From: Umbelopsis ramanniana AG
Lineage: Eukaryota; Mucoromycota; Umbelopsidomycetes; Umbelopsidales; Umbelopsidaceae
Assembly (NCBI RefSeq): GCF_025399195.1
Contig: NW_026252101.1
Span: 186,001 to 250,000, forward strand
DNA: 64,000 nt
Reading direction: 5' to 3'
Shown: one piece after another, positions 11,001-23,949 of the stretch
Numbering within the stretch: the stretch's first letter is position 1
Layout of the letters: every line of letters starts with the position of its first letter
Position numbers and translations under genes: made by a program
The notes under the pieces: model-generated
Database searches by the model: none
What the model was told of the DNA's origin: nothing
Seen by the model: only the letters and a program-made list of their open reading frames with translations

Positions 11001-14000
11001 ATTTTTGGCCGCGACTCCAATTTCAAGATCGAAAAACAAACAGTCTATTGCTCTGCTCATAAACTTGAAAGCGGCGATCGCAACAACCCCTTACAGTTGT
11101 TCCGAACTACTGATTGGGGCTCGAACAATGAATATCTTTTCGACAACGTGGTTGAATTCTTCGTCATTGAAGATTTTATGGCTGTTGCAACGGAAAACAA
11201 GGGTAACCTACAGCTGTTTGTCAGTGTAGATGGTGATACCTTTGCCCCTGCACAATTCCCACCAGATCACTATATAGACAGAAACACATTCACTGTTTTG
11301 CAATCCACAACGCATTCTATTCTATTGGATGTTTTCAAGTCTACTATCACTGGCAAGGAATACGGCGATCTTTACAAATCAAATGGCAACGGCACGTTCT
11401 ATCACTTGTCTTTGACCAATACCAATGGAGACTCCAGAGGCCTTGTTGACTTTGAAAAGATGCAGAGTGTCGATGGTATCATCTTCGCTAACCAAGTCAT
11501 GAACACCGACGAGTTACGCGGAAGCAATGATGTTTCAAAGAAGGTCCGAACCATGATTAGCTGGGATGATGGTAGCACTTGGCAACCACTTCAACCGCCT
11601 CATAACTACGACTGCAGTGGAACAGATTGTTACCTCAACCTTCACAGCCGTACCGATATCAATGGCCCTGGTGCCATTTTCTCAGTTTCTGGTGCACCAG
11701 GCATTGCCATGGGCGTCGGTAATGTTGGCGCGCAATTGCGTCCTTACGAACAGGGAGATACCTTCTTGACTCGTGATGGTGGACACACTTGGGTAGAAGT
11801 CCGTAAAGGAGAACATCTGTATGAATTTGGTGATCATGGATCTGTTATTGCTATTGTCAGCAATGAAGGTCCGACCAACGAGCTAGTGTACACTTGGGAT
11901 CAAGGTGAAACTTGGGAATTCATCAAGTTCAGCGAGAAGCCTATTAGAGTTACAACGCTTACTACTGAACCAACCTCCACCACCCAAAAGTTCGTTATTA
12001 TTGGACATACCACCTCCTCATCAGGTGAAGCCCCACAACAAGTCTATATCTTGGTCGATTTCCTTCCCATTGGTATGCGCCAATGCGAAAATTCTTCAAA
12101 CTCCATAGATTCTAGTGACTTCGAGAACTGGGTACCCAAGGATGATGATGGCGATAATAGCTGTTTGCTAGGAAGTCAAATCACTTACATTAGACGCAAG
12201 AAAGACCGAAAATGTGCTGTTGGTGACAGATACCAATCGCCCAAGATTACTCAACAAACTTGTAAATGCCGAGATATTGATTTTGAATGGTAAGATACTC
12301 GGTTTATATGTGTAGAGTCATAAGATCCTTTACATTAATCCATACTGCTCTCCCTACGCTTTTTTTAACATCTCTTAGCGACTTTGGATTCTGGCGAGAT
12401 GAGGATGGTCATTGTGTTGCGCACGGCGTTCACCCAGATAGACCACGCGATTGTAAAGACAAGTTTACTGGTCGATCTGGTTATAAAAAGATTAGCAAAT
12501 CAGTTTGTGAAGGCGGCGAAGACCTTTCCAAAGACAAGGAATGGGAATGTGGTGAAGGTAAGACGATTCTACGCAGGGTGGTACTCTTTACTAAGATGCA
12601 TTTCTAAACACGCTTTTCGTTTAACACAGGTGGATCCGTTACATCAAACAAGGTAAGAAAAAAGATAAAATACAGCGGTCTGAGATGTACATGTTCTCAC
12701 TATTCTTATGATTTTCAGAACGAATTTGGCGATGATATGGTGAACTATATCTTCTTCAACAGCACCGATGTAAGTGTTGTAGATGTAGAAAAAAAAAAGG
12801 AAGTGATGGGAGAGTATGTTCCTTACTTACTAAATTCTTTTTTTCAGCGTGTGATCGTTCGTACCAACGACCAAAAGGTGTATTTGAGTGAAAACGACGG
12901 CTATAGCTGGACCCAGCTATTCAAGGATACACCTATTATTCGCATGCTGCAGAATCCACACTTTGAACAGCGGGTATGTATTACTACTGTGAGGTTTGAC
13001 CTTAACAGATCATTTCTAATACTCTTCCTATTAGGCATACTTTATCACTGATGGAAAGTCGCACTTCATGACAACAGACAGTGGTAGCAATTTCCAGAAG
13101 TTTGACGTTCCTATGGCCCCATCCCAAGTCCTCCTTGCTCCCATTATGAATTTCCACTCTGGATCGGCTGAAAATTTGATCTATGTTGGTGAAACTAGTT
13201 GCGATTCATTTGCATCGGTTGACTGCCACACTGAAGGTTTTTATTCTCTGAACGGTGGTCAAAATTGGGATAGCATTGGAACCTATGTTCGACAATGTCT
13301 TTGGGGTCGAGATGGTACCATCACTGCCACTGATCCTGATTCCATCTTTTGTGAGCAATTTCACGAAAAGTCCGGCAATCAGAGAACAGCTTACGCCAAC
13401 CCACTTGAATTTGTCTCCTCCACTGACTACTTTAACAGCAAGAGCTACTTGTTCGATGACATTGTTGGTGTCGCAATCTTTAATGGATATATGGTCGTGG
13501 CTTCGGTAAGTGATATGCATACATTCACATAGAAAATCTTTAGAGTCGATTCTTACAAAAAATTTCCCTAGACTGGACACGGTGGAGCCAATTTGCAATT
13601 CTCTGTCAGTCTCGACGGCAAAACATTTGCCGACGCGCACTTCCCTACTTCATTGGATCTTCACAAAGAGGCATACACCATCATGGAGTCCAAGTACAAC
13701 GTCTGGCTTCATGTTTCCACGAACACTCATAAGAATGGCGAGTTCGGTCATATTTTCACCTCTAATTCCAATGGTACTTATTATGTCCTGTCCCTTCAAA
13801 ACGCCAATCGCAATGAATTCGGTATCGTCGACTTTGAAAAAATGCAAGGTATTGACGGTATCGCGGTTGCCAATACGGTCACCAATCCCAACCAAGCCAA
13901 TATTGGAGATAGCAAGAAGCTTCTAAGTATGATTACATTCAATGCTGGTGCGGACTGGAACCCACTTACTGCACCTTCTCAAGATGCCAATGGCAAGAAA

Positions 14001-15507
14001 TATGACTGTTCGGTAAGTTATATGCACCTGGTTATGAATGAATTGATGTCTGTATCACTAATTCGTATGCTTCTTGAAGGATTGTACCCTCAACCTCCAC
14101 AGTTATTCTGAACGACGCAACCCAAGAGATCTCATTAGTTTGTCGTCAGCCGTAGGACTTATGGTTGGAGTCGGAAATGTTGGAAAGACTCTATCTCCTT
14201 ATCTGGATGGCGATATGTTCCTGACCAGAGACGCTGGTAAAACTTGGACAGAGATTTACAAGGGAGCTCATCTGTGGGAATTTGCTGACCAAGGTGCCCT
14301 TCTGGTTCTTGTTGACGATGAAGAAGCGACAGACAGCCTCAAGTGAGCATCCATCTCTAGTCAATTCTCATTCTCTTAATCCTAACTCACCCATATCATT
14401 CTTTGTTTTAGATACACCACAGACGAGGGCAAAACCTGGAAATCGTATCAATTCGTAAAGGATGATAAAAAGATCCGCGTTTCTGACATTATTACGCAAC
14501 CAGATGGTACTAGTCAAAAGTACACTATCTGGGGCAAGGAACGAAGCACTGGCAAGACTGTTGCATACCATGTCGATTTTAGCACCATTCATCCCAGACA
14601 ATGTAAACTGGATCTGGAGCACCCTACGGATGATGACTTTGATCTTTGGAGCCCAGAAGATACCCGAGGTGAAAAATGTCTATTTGGTCGCGAAACCAGA
14701 TACTATCGTCGTATTCCTGATCGCGACTGCTACATTGGCACAAAATTGACCCAACCACATGAGGTTACTCGTAACTGCGCCTGTACTAAGGAAGACTTTG
14801 AATGGTAAGTTAGGAACGATCTTGTATTGCACGATGATATAAAGCATCTATGTTAACACTTTTCCCCCAGCAATTTCAACCATATTCGAAATGAAAATGG
14901 AGAATGTGTTCTCGTTGAGGGACTAACACCTCTTATGCCACAATGCGATGGTGATATGGACTTTTACTATGAACCAACTGCGTAAGTGGTGGACATGTTT
15001 GACGATCTACATTTGCCTAAGATCAAAGTAACTGACCCCTTCCCCTGTAGATATCGAAAGATCGCAGCTTCCACTTGTCAAGGTGGCACTGAACTGGACA
15101 AAGGAGATCAGATTTGGTGCCCAGGAAAGTCATATTCAAAGGGTATCTGGGCCGTCTATATTCTGTTGCCGTTTGGAGCGGCCGCCGCTATCTTTGGAGT
15201 ACTTACGTACCGTAAGAAACGTGGTTTTGGCAGCATTCGATTGTCAGATACTGCGGAGGCTGGTAGTAGATTATCTGGTTCATTATTAACCAAGCTTGCA
15301 TCTGCTGCCGTCGTCATTCCCGTTGCTGTGTTCAGCTTGATTTCTCGAATTCCTTGGCCAACTTCCATCCCTGACTTTGTACGCAATATTCGTTTGCCTA
15401 CATTCGGTCGTAGCCAATACAGTCGACTCAACCAAGACGAGCACGCTGGCGTTCTAATGGACGACTACGAAGTGTCTAACTTAGATGATGATGCTGATGA
15501 ACTGTAG
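8017..15507 (+). CDS. VPS10: Vps10/sortilin-family sorting receptor with three Vps10 units
   Basis: Seventeen exons encode 2119 residues: 8017-8157, 8231-8362, 8440-8622, 8695-9420, 9490-9776, 9857-10118, 10176-12289, 12379-12557, 12630-12652, 12719-12769, 12848-12973, 13035-13505, 13572-14012, 14080-14342, 14412-14804, 14871-14981, 15051-15507. All phases match. Residues 1-25 are a signal peptide (MRLLTATLTGLSLLAS...). Three beta-propellers follow (about 26-510, 710-1290, 1380-1850), each rich in Asp-box repeats (SFDDGSTW, SWDDGSTW, TRDAGKTW) and each closed by a 10CC cysteine module. A membrane span lies near 2001-2023, with a second hydrophobic stretch and an acidic tail ending DDDADEL. 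Vps10 carries soluble hydrolases from Golgi to vacuole/endosome and recycles by retromer. Yeast Vps10 (1579 residues) has two units; a third is the odd feature here. Confidence 0.95.
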
Positions 15508-15880
15508 TGCATCATCCTCTGCTTTGTCTTTTATATTAGAATTTTTTGTTTCATTCTACGTGGCCGCGATACCTTTATGTGTTATGCTCAATTAAAGCAA
15601 CCTTAACCCATTATTGAAAATTAAAATCAGAGAGTCCAGATTTATAGTTGTTGTGTGGTAAAGAAAGACAGGTACGTATGAACAGAAAGAGGGTGCCGAC
15701 TAGTGAAGTGTAAGTTGCATGCAGAAAGAACGAAAAAGAATTGAACATAACATAACGAAAGCAGTGAGATGCGAGAGAAGGGGTGATAATGTAATCAGCT
15801 TGGAAAATATAGTGAAAGAAGGAACGGAACATAACGTGAAGTTGATAAAGCAAATTAAATCGGTTTCACTTGTGCGTGAA
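15508..15880. other. convergent 3' flanks of the Vps10 and CK1 genes
   Basis: About 370 bp between two convergent stop codons. An ATTAAA-like signal lies near 15592 for the plus-strand gene. No gene was seen. Confidence 0.5.
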
Positions 15881-17683
15881 CTACTTTCTTTGATACGCGC
15901 TTACAGCTTGAGTAGGTGCGCTACGTCTCTTGGTAGCTGCTGCTCGATTCGCTAAATTCCTAAGTGCTGCAGCTGATGCGAGGTCTGCATGGGTATTGCT
16001 TGACGCTGTAGGTGGAGGCTGTCTAACGACAGTAAATACTGCATTATTGCCTATTCGCACATATTGTTGTCCATATCTATTTTGTTCCACTGTTGTTGCT
16101 GCTGTGGGCTGTTTCACGACTGGATCTGTTCTAGCCGTTTTGTCCTGAGAGATTTTTCCATAGAGTCAGCGACTGATGAAGCATCATTTCTTTCCAACAG
16201 TGAAAAAAGAGCACTATACCATCTTCACAAGTGTCCAATCAAAAATATAATCCCATACATAGCGTTCGCGAACAAATAGGTCTCTGAACAGCTTTCGCAA
16301 ATATCTATAGTCAGGTTTGTCCTCGAAGCGAAGTGACATGGAGTACGTCATGTATGCTGCGAACTCTGAAGGTAATCCATAGCACAATGACTGTACAGAT
16401 GTGCTCATTTTCTTTTCCATAATTCGATCATATTTTTGCGATTTGGTAGTTGCTTTCAATCCCTGCCACGGTAAGGACCCTCGATAAAGATATAAAAGAA
16501 CATATCCAAGTGAAATTAAATCGTCGCGTCGAGATTGTTCTGTTGAAGGCGTTAGTGGCCCATTCCATACAGTACCATTCACATCTCATACGCCCTTACC
16601 ACAACCGGCATGGGTATTGATGCTTGCATATCGAGCTGTTCCGGTTAAATTTTTGTTATCTCGATAGGGTATATGAAGACTTGTCTTTGGGTCGCGGTAT
16701 TTCTTGGCCAAACCAAAATCAATCATGTTGACCTGATAGCCCTTTTTACCCACGTTCATCAGAAAATTGTCTGGTTTGATATCACGATGTATAAAGTTAT
16801 TGGAATGAACAAATTCCACTCTTTGAATCTAAATGGCAGCAATGGGTATTAAAAAACATGGGCCATGAATCAGCGAGTTTAAACAAACTTGGATTGAAAA
16901 ATACCATTTGATCCGCAAGCATAATGACTGTTTTCAGGGAGAATTTACGGTTACAGAAATTAAAGAGATCTTCAAGCGATCTATTCCAAGCAAACGATCA
17001 GATTTAGAATCGAAACCCCATATCAAGTCGCAATTGGGTGAGATCGGTAAAGAAGGAAATGGAAATACTCACGGTCCAAGAAGGTCCATAACAAGAGCGT
17101 TGTAATCGCATTCTTGACCATACCAACGAATCATTGGTATACCATAGCCCCCAGCTAATGATTTATATACCTTGGCTTCATACTCCAGTTGTCTATGCTT
17201 AGCTTTGACGGATTCCAGTTTAATAGCTACCTCTTCTCCGGTCATGACATTGGTGCCTGTAATATGTTTGTCAATGTCTTATTAGTGACGGGCTCCAAAA
17301 TGACATAGTTTGTATCTCCTATCGATATTTCCCTTCATCTGATCCTTCTATGATCGATATCCCACTTAGATTAAAACATATAACTTTTCGCATGTCGGAC
17401 GTACTCCCCACCTAACCCCCAATCACCCCTTTTTGTGTACAGGAGCCAAGTGTGGTAAGTGTCCCTTCGTATTTGCAGTTGCCATGTGCTTGAGCTGAAG
17501 CACCATTGTTACGTCTCGCGCCGCTTGAAAAAGGTAAAGAGCACAGCACTTTTCGTGGTATTACAAGTCGAGACGCACAAGGGTAGAGTGAGACAGGAAT
17601 AGCTTACCAAGGTAAATTTCGCCAAAAGATCCCGAACCGATTTTGCGGCCAATACGGTATTTGTCGCCAATTCTCAAATCCAT
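15881..17683 (-). CDS. casein kinase 1 (delta/epsilon, Hrr25-like)
   Basis: Six exons on the minus strand (17683-17608, 17256-17073, 16980-16905, 16828-16600, 16539-16220, 16144-15881) encode 382 residues. CK1 is a Ser/Thr kinase acting in DNA repair, vesicle traffic and ribosome maturation. The start [20 protein letters not shown] is the classical CK1 N terminus with the glycine loop. VAIKLE holds the ATP-binding Lys, [11 protein letters not shown] the catalytic loop, and [11 protein letters not shown] the metal-binding DFG. CK1-specific [15 protein letters not shown] follows directly after an intron with a CACTAAC branch site. The usual SINTHLGIEQ reads INTHAGCEQ here. The C-terminal tail (about 90 residues) is Ala/Gln/Pro-rich and divergent. 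The start is secure because the first exon matches the family to its first residue. Confidence 0.93.
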
Positions 17684-18780
17684 TCTGGAGTATATACTTT
17701 ACAACTCTTCAGTAACCCGCACAAGTTCGGGAAATAAAAGAAGCACAATGAGAATGAAAAATAAGAGAGAGATTAGGAACTAGCAACAACAGAACGCACT
17801 TGTAAACAGGAAATGAATGGGGGCGAGGGCACGTTTGAGTACCAAATATGGCAAGCCATCATTGCCGTAACCTCATTCCAAGCAAAAAAATAATTGAGTG
17901 CTATTTTTTTTTCTTCTGTAGCATGTTCACTGCGGCTAACCTAAATGCTCTCAAACGCTTGATTAAAATACAGTCAAGGATGTCGAGAACATGGCATCAT
18001 TGGAAGCTTGAAGAAGAACTTTCGTTCCGTCAGTCATTTAAGGTTGTTATTATTCTTTTACTGTATGGGCAGTGTTTACATTACTGTGGTGAATTTGGAA
18101 GATCCTAAGTGGTACGCACCCATTTTTCAGGCCGAATATTCAAATTTCGTCTACAACACTTTTCAGTACTGTACTTTGCGATCCTATTCATCCATGAGCT
18201 GTAACGGATTGCTGCAACGGGTAGACCTAATGTAGGTGTGTCATGTGTACTTCCACTACGTACCGTTGTTTGGATGTGGCTGAACCGAAAAGTCCATCAC
18301 GCTTCTTCCCACCTTCATACTCGGGTACCAAGAATGAAGGCGCCCAAAACGCTTCACTGCCGACCGATCTAATAATACTCCCTGTTTTTGTGTAGATGTC
18401 ACTCGCTCAGAAGAAATGAAGGAGAGCAGTTCTTTCCATGCGGAATTCGGTGACTAGCTTAACGACTTTTCTTGTCTGTCTGAAGTTGACGTAAAGGCAT
18501 CAGAAATGTGGTGCAGAATCAAATCAAGTAACCAAACTACGCAAACCTCATGTCTTGTTAGCGAATTCAATCATCAGTGTGGCAGATCATTCGACAACAC
18601 AATATTCATATCGGCTGATATGATGATTTTGCACCGAATATCAAATAAAAACAACCTAGCTTTCCACAAGACCACGTTCCGATGACAAACTTGCTATTTT
18701 CATAGAACTAAAATAAAAATATACGTAGATTTTGGAGATTATTGTGACTAATTTAATGATCCGAGATTACCAACATAGTT
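17684..18780. other. 1.1-kb intergenic: CK1 promoter and PS synthase 3' flank
   Basis: No gene could be supported. A 61-codon plus-strand frame at 17923-18108 and an overlapping 57-codon frame at 18065-18235 start with ATG but show no motif and no convincing splice partner. The stretch next to 17683 must contain the CK1 promoter. Confidence 0.4.
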
Positions 18781-20534
18781 TTATTCATCCTTCTTCGCAC
18801 CACCCGCCTTCTGCTTTCTCGTTTTGGGTAGCCACCAAAATTTCCAAACAGTGTAGAGAACAAGGGAGGAAGTGAAGACGATCCAGAACACCACTACTGA
18901 TAGAGGAGCAGGCTCAGGGAATTCGCCACGGCCATACTTGATACATATAAGCGTCTCCGTGAAAATATTTGCAAGAATAACCCATGCATGAGGTCCAAAG
19001 CGTTTGGTATTCCTGTAAGTTGGATGAGTATACATGCAGTGGGTAAAGATGACCCGTTTTGATATAAGGGAGAACTCACTTGTCTACCAAATACTGGTAT
19101 GCCTCTCTCGTTGCTGGAAGAGCAAAGAAGAATATGAGAATTAATCTATAGGTGAGTAGAGGGTGCTCCGGAGGAATCCAAACGAGGTATTTCAGATAGA
19201 AGCAGTTGAGTTCGCATTGCAAAAACTGAAAGAAAGGAAAATAAGGGCAACGACGTAAAACAAAAAAGGAATGAGTGAGTGGGATGTCTACGAAATAATG
19301 GCCAGGATAATGCGGTATAAACCCCCAACTTACCACAACAAGAAGTGCAATGACGGCCATCCAATGCTTAAAGCTGCTAGTTGTCTTCCACTCGAAGCGA
19401 GTCCAGTCATGAGGAGTAAACTGCTGAACCGCCCGCTTGGCCTTTCCTTTGATACCCTTGATATGTCGCAAGTGGCCAGCCCAAGAATAGTGCTTGACTT
19501 CGAAATACTCGCATGTCTTCATGCCAAGATAAATACCGAGCCAGTTGCAGGTCAAAACATCCAGGATCCACTATTAACGCAGGGGGTAAGCAACACCACT
19601 CATAAGTAACACTGCCCATCCCATCAGCTTACATGATCCCACCAGCATTCAGCGAAATTCGCCAATTGGTGCTGTAACGAATATTCCATAACTTCAAACA
19701 TGATGGATAATATCCAACAGAACCAATAATCTCGAAGAATAAGTGCCTTGGCGTACCAGCCAAGAACATGGGCCAAGACAAAAATATCGATTTGATTCTA
19801 ATGTGATGTTAATTCACAGATCTTTTAGCTTCATCACGCTATTATTTCCTTTGTGACTCACCTTCAAATTATCCATGGTCAACTCACAACCTTCAGCGTA
19901 AGATCGATCAGGAAGTGGTACACCTAATTCTGGATATACAAACTTAAGCATTTGTCGGGCCTGATGCTTGTTCTGCAACAGATGAGGTGTTATTAGGATC
20001 AGTCAATATTACCATAATAGATCACGGAGGCGTCATAACAGAAGGTGTGACTTACCAAAAACAAGAAAAAGACCAGAGCCATTTGATATAATACGCTCAA
20101 GCTAAGAACAGCTCGCCAGAACGCGACATGAGGACGGACAAAAGGTCCATCTCGGAACTGAAGCATTCCAATAAACACAAAGCAAGCAATAGCAGCTGTG
20201 ATACCAAGTTTAACATTGGTTTCAGTTGAATCAATATCTGGCGTGACAGCCACATAGAGTAAGCAAAGCAAAAGAACAGTCAAGGCAGTCAAGGTTCTTG
20301 GTCGAACTGTTGAACCGAGAAAGAGCAACGTCAATCTTTTAAGATCATATTGAAAAGTGTTACTCGAGGCGTATACTTACGGACAGCCTCAATAGCTGGA
20401 TCTGGTTGTTGCTGTAGTTGCTGAATGTCCTTCTCCAGCAATGGAGTATCCAGTTCTGAACCGGGGGATTGAGCATATATTGACGACGACGACGTATATG
20501 ATCTCTCCAGGAAAGGATCCTGTGGAGTAGTCAT
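18781..20534 (-). CDS. phosphatidylserine synthase, base-exchange type (PTDSS family)
   Basis: Seven exons on the minus strand (20534-20377, 20335-20056, 19972-19862, 19797-19633, 19570-19334, 19225-19080, 19012-18781) encode 442 residues; PTDSS1 and PTDSS2 have 473 and 487. The enzyme swaps the head group of phosphatidylcholine or -ethanolamine for serine in the ER/MAM membrane. Family hallmarks are [21 protein letters not shown] followed by [17 protein letters not shown], and [19 protein letters not shown]. Several hydrophobic spans and a basic C terminus ([14 protein letters not shown]) fit an ER multi-pass protein. Baker's yeast instead makes PS with the unrelated CDP-diacylglycerol enzyme Cho1. 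The start was chosen as the ATG at 20534. The first donor is GTATAC, used because the nearby GTAAGT gives a stop. Confidence 0.92.
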
Positions 20535-20730
20535 GACGTACAATTGAGGTTGGGGGAGAAGGAAGAACAACAGCACGAGACACAACAATTGTCAATTTCA
20601 AAATGTGTGGCAGGAATTTGGCTGGTATTGGCTCAACGTGGTCCTGCACGTGACGAGTTCCATTGGACCATTCTACACCTAACCCCGCTCTGGTAGAAGA
20701 AAAAAAAAAATTAAACCCCAGCTGTCATGA
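20535..20730. promoter_or_regulatory. shared divergent promoter, PS synthase / PABA synthase
   Basis: Only 196 bp separate the two start codons, so both promoters and leaders overlap. It contains a 10-A run at 20701-20710 close to the plus-strand start. No transcription factor site was identified. Confidence 0.55.
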
Positions 20731-23700
20731 ATGGTCTCTTTGGCCAGGAACTCGATGACAATTCGTACTCTGATTATCGACAACTATGACTCGTACACAT
20801 TCAACCTGTTACAACTGTTCCCAGAACCCTCTAATGTAGTGATCATTCGCAATGACCAGTTCACATGGTGAGTGCATTCAGCGTCAATGCCTCGTTCTCA
20901 TGGTCCAGCCACTCATACTGCTCATAATCTACCCACCTCCTAGGCCACAATTCGTATCCAGTGTTTTGCCGCATTTTGATAATATCGTCATATCACCAGG
21001 ACCGGGTCGTCCGGAGCATCCGGATGTAGGTTTATTCGAATTGATTGGCATTTGCTGTCGACAGCTTATACTCAACCATATCCTTGTAGGACTTTGGATT
21101 GTGTACCCCATTACTACAAGCACAGAAAGATGGTCCAGATCATTTGAGAATCCCGATTTTTGGTGTGTGCCTTGGCTATGAAGGAATTGCACATGTTTTT
21201 GGCGGAAAGGTAATAGCTGAATTCTGACAATTTGAAAAGTGTAAGGTGGTAATTAATAATATGCAATAGATCGGGTATGCACATCGCATTATGCATGGAA
21301 GAATTTCCCAGATCGTAAGAACCGAACAAAAATCTTCAGGCGATGTGTTAGATCACCTACCTGTCCCATTTTGGGCCGTAAGGTATCATTCCCTGGTGGT
21401 CGAAGCGGAAAGTAAGTGACAAACGGTACAAATGAAAAAATCGTTGACTGAGGTCTAATCTTGTATTGATTAGGTCTTCCTGCCTGCTTGAAAGTGACAG
21501 CATACTGCAGTGAACAGGATGCTGATATGGAAGCCTTAGAAAGTGCACCTTATGTCAGCGATCAAGGAGAATTGGCCAATGGCTTGCACAACGATCCCGC
21601 CAATATCATTCCTCATCCGCCACTTGAAAATGACGAAACCGTAGACTCCGGCAAAAGAACATTGATGGCTTTTAGACATGAAAGTCTTCCTCTGTGGGGT
21701 GTCCAATTTCACCCCGAATCTATCTGTACAGAGTATGGTGTGCGCATGATGTCCAACTTTAGCAAGCTGACACTGGATTGGATGGCAAAGGTATGAATAT
21801 ACATAATCCTTAACCTTGTCTTCATCAAAGTTACCTGTTTTTGTTTAACATCGTTCATCAGGCTGGGAAAAAGCTGAGGAAAGAGCGCATTCCAAGTAGC
21901 ATCCTTAAGCTCTCTGTCGTAGCGGATGCTAATATGGAAAATGTAATGGTTGATGGTATCCATAACCACCATGAGCTTCGCATCCTACCTGTCGACATTG
22001 AGAATTTTTCAGTGAATTCTGGGGATTTATTCGAAGAAATAATTGCTAGCCATCAGAATGAACAAATACCAATCACTTGGCTTGATAGTGCCATGGTAAG
22101 TTTCCTGTTATTTTTTAATACAGCAATGGATAGACGTCAGCAGTCTAATCGTATTCTCCATAGAAACAATCTCCCTATTCCAAGTTCAGCACCCTAGCTG
22201 TGGACCCGGCTTTCACCATTAGTTATTCAACATTACATAAGGAAGTCACCACTACATCAGGCACTGCTAGTACACGGGAATATATAACAGCCAACGAGAC
22301 ATTTTACGATCGCATTTCCAGCATCATGTCCAACTTCAACGCCATACCTCAAAAAGTAATTAACGACGGTGGTGATTGTGCTTTGGAATCATTACCTTTC
22401 CGAGGTGGATTGGTGGGTTATCTTGGATACGAAATGAAGAGAGAAAGTTTGGCGGGATACCATGTACCAAAGGAGCAAGAGTGCCACTGCCAGATGCATG
22501 GACCAGATTCCCCTACAGAGCAGAACTGCTGTCGTTGTCAAGAAATTCCGGACGCCGCCTTTCATTTTGTTGACAAATACTTCGCTTTTGACGTCAAGGA
22601 GCGCTATATTTATATCTGCTGCTTAGTGAAGTGTGGCCAGTCAAAGTTTCCTCAGGTCGGACTCTCCGAAGAAGCATCTCGAGATTGGATGAGGAACAAC
22701 AAGCAGCTTGTTCTTTCTATTGCTCAACGACTAGGACAAAGCCAAATGGAAACAGCTTGCAGTTCGCCGATCCCAACAAACTCAAGACTGCCAACGCCAC
22801 CGGATAACAAACCTATCTTGAAGGAGGACATTTTCGAACCGGATACTACCCATTCAAAGTATATTGACTCTATCAAAAAATGCATTGAGCAAATTAGGGA
22901 AGGTGAATCCTATGAACTTTGCTTGACTACTCAGTTTCGACATGCTTTGCACGAAGACATTGCTACCAATGCCTGCGACCCTCAATTGACCAAGTTGTAT
23001 ACACGGCACTTAAGACGTAACAATCCAGCACCTTTCTCTGCTGCTTTGTCGTTTCCCACGTTCAAGATGAGTCTGATGGGATCCAGCCCAGAACGATTTC
23101 TTAAGGTAGACGGCAACGGCATTGTTGAAATGAAGCCAATCAAAGGAACCGTCAAACGCTGCCTCACTTGTGTTTGCGATGATCATCCTGAAATCGACTG
23201 CGATATGGATGAGGAGTGTACACGTCAAACTGCATTGGAAGATCAGAGACGCATGCAGGCCCTTTGGAGTGATGTCAAAGAACGCGCGGAAAATCTGATG
23301 GTGAGTGTAAAATAGCTACAATATTGTACAAATTTTGGGGAAATTACATTGCTAATCAATATTATGGCGAACCTGTAGATTGTGGACCTTATTCGTAATG
23401 ACCTTGCTCATTTTTGCGAACCCAAGACGGTGTCTGTTCCAAAGTTAATTCACGTTGAGACATACGAGAAAGTTCATCACCTTGTTTCTACTGTCTGTGC
23501 GCAACTCCGCCCCGACATTGATAGTGTCCGTGCGGTTCAAAACAGCTTTCCTCCTGGGTCCATGACAGGGGCTCCTAAACTGCGTTCTGTTCAAATTCTC
23601 GATACATTGGAGCACCACATTCCTCGCGGCATTTACTCTGGTTGCCTAGGCTACTTCTCAGCTGGTGATGCTAACTCTGCGACCGGTAAAGCTACTGCAG

Positions 23701-23949
23701 AGTTTTCTGTGGTGATCCGTACAGCTATTGCCTCCACGAAGGCCACTCATGTTGAGATGTCCATTGGGGCTGGCGGTGCCATTACCTTCCTTTCAGACCC
23801 TGAGAACGAATGGCGCGAAGTCCTACTCAAGACCAAGAGCGTCGCTCCAAGGTAAGTTTGACCGTCTCTACACTGCACGAATGAAACTTGCCTGCGCTAA
23901 TGCAAAATTTTGCGTTTACAGCGTAGAAGAATACGTAGAAAATGCCTAA
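20731..23949 (+). CDS. ABZ1: bifunctional aminodeoxychorismate (PABA) synthase, PabA-PabB fusion
   Basis: Nine exons (20731-20867, 20944-21025, 21090-21209, 21270-21411, 21474-21790, 21862-22095, 22164-23300, 23379-23851, 23922-23949) encode 889 residues. It makes 4-amino-4-deoxychorismate from chorismate and glutamine in folate synthesis. Residues 9-270 are the class I glutamine amidotransferase: [23 protein letters not shown], nucleophile Cys in GVCLGYEG, and His/Glu in VQFHPES. The rest is the chorismate-binding domain: [12 protein letters not shown], the MKPIKGT motif whose Lys marks aminodeoxychorismate rather than anthranilate synthase, DLIRNDL, and [10 protein letters not shown]. An in-frame stop at 20728 makes 20731 the first ATG; the ATG at 20755 is an equally plausible start. 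The last exon is only 28 nt. Confidence 0.94.

Noticed and set aside
17923-18235. Two short overlapping plus-strand ORFs upstream of CK1
   Set aside because: They lack motifs and convincing splice signals and lie where the CK1 promoter is expected.
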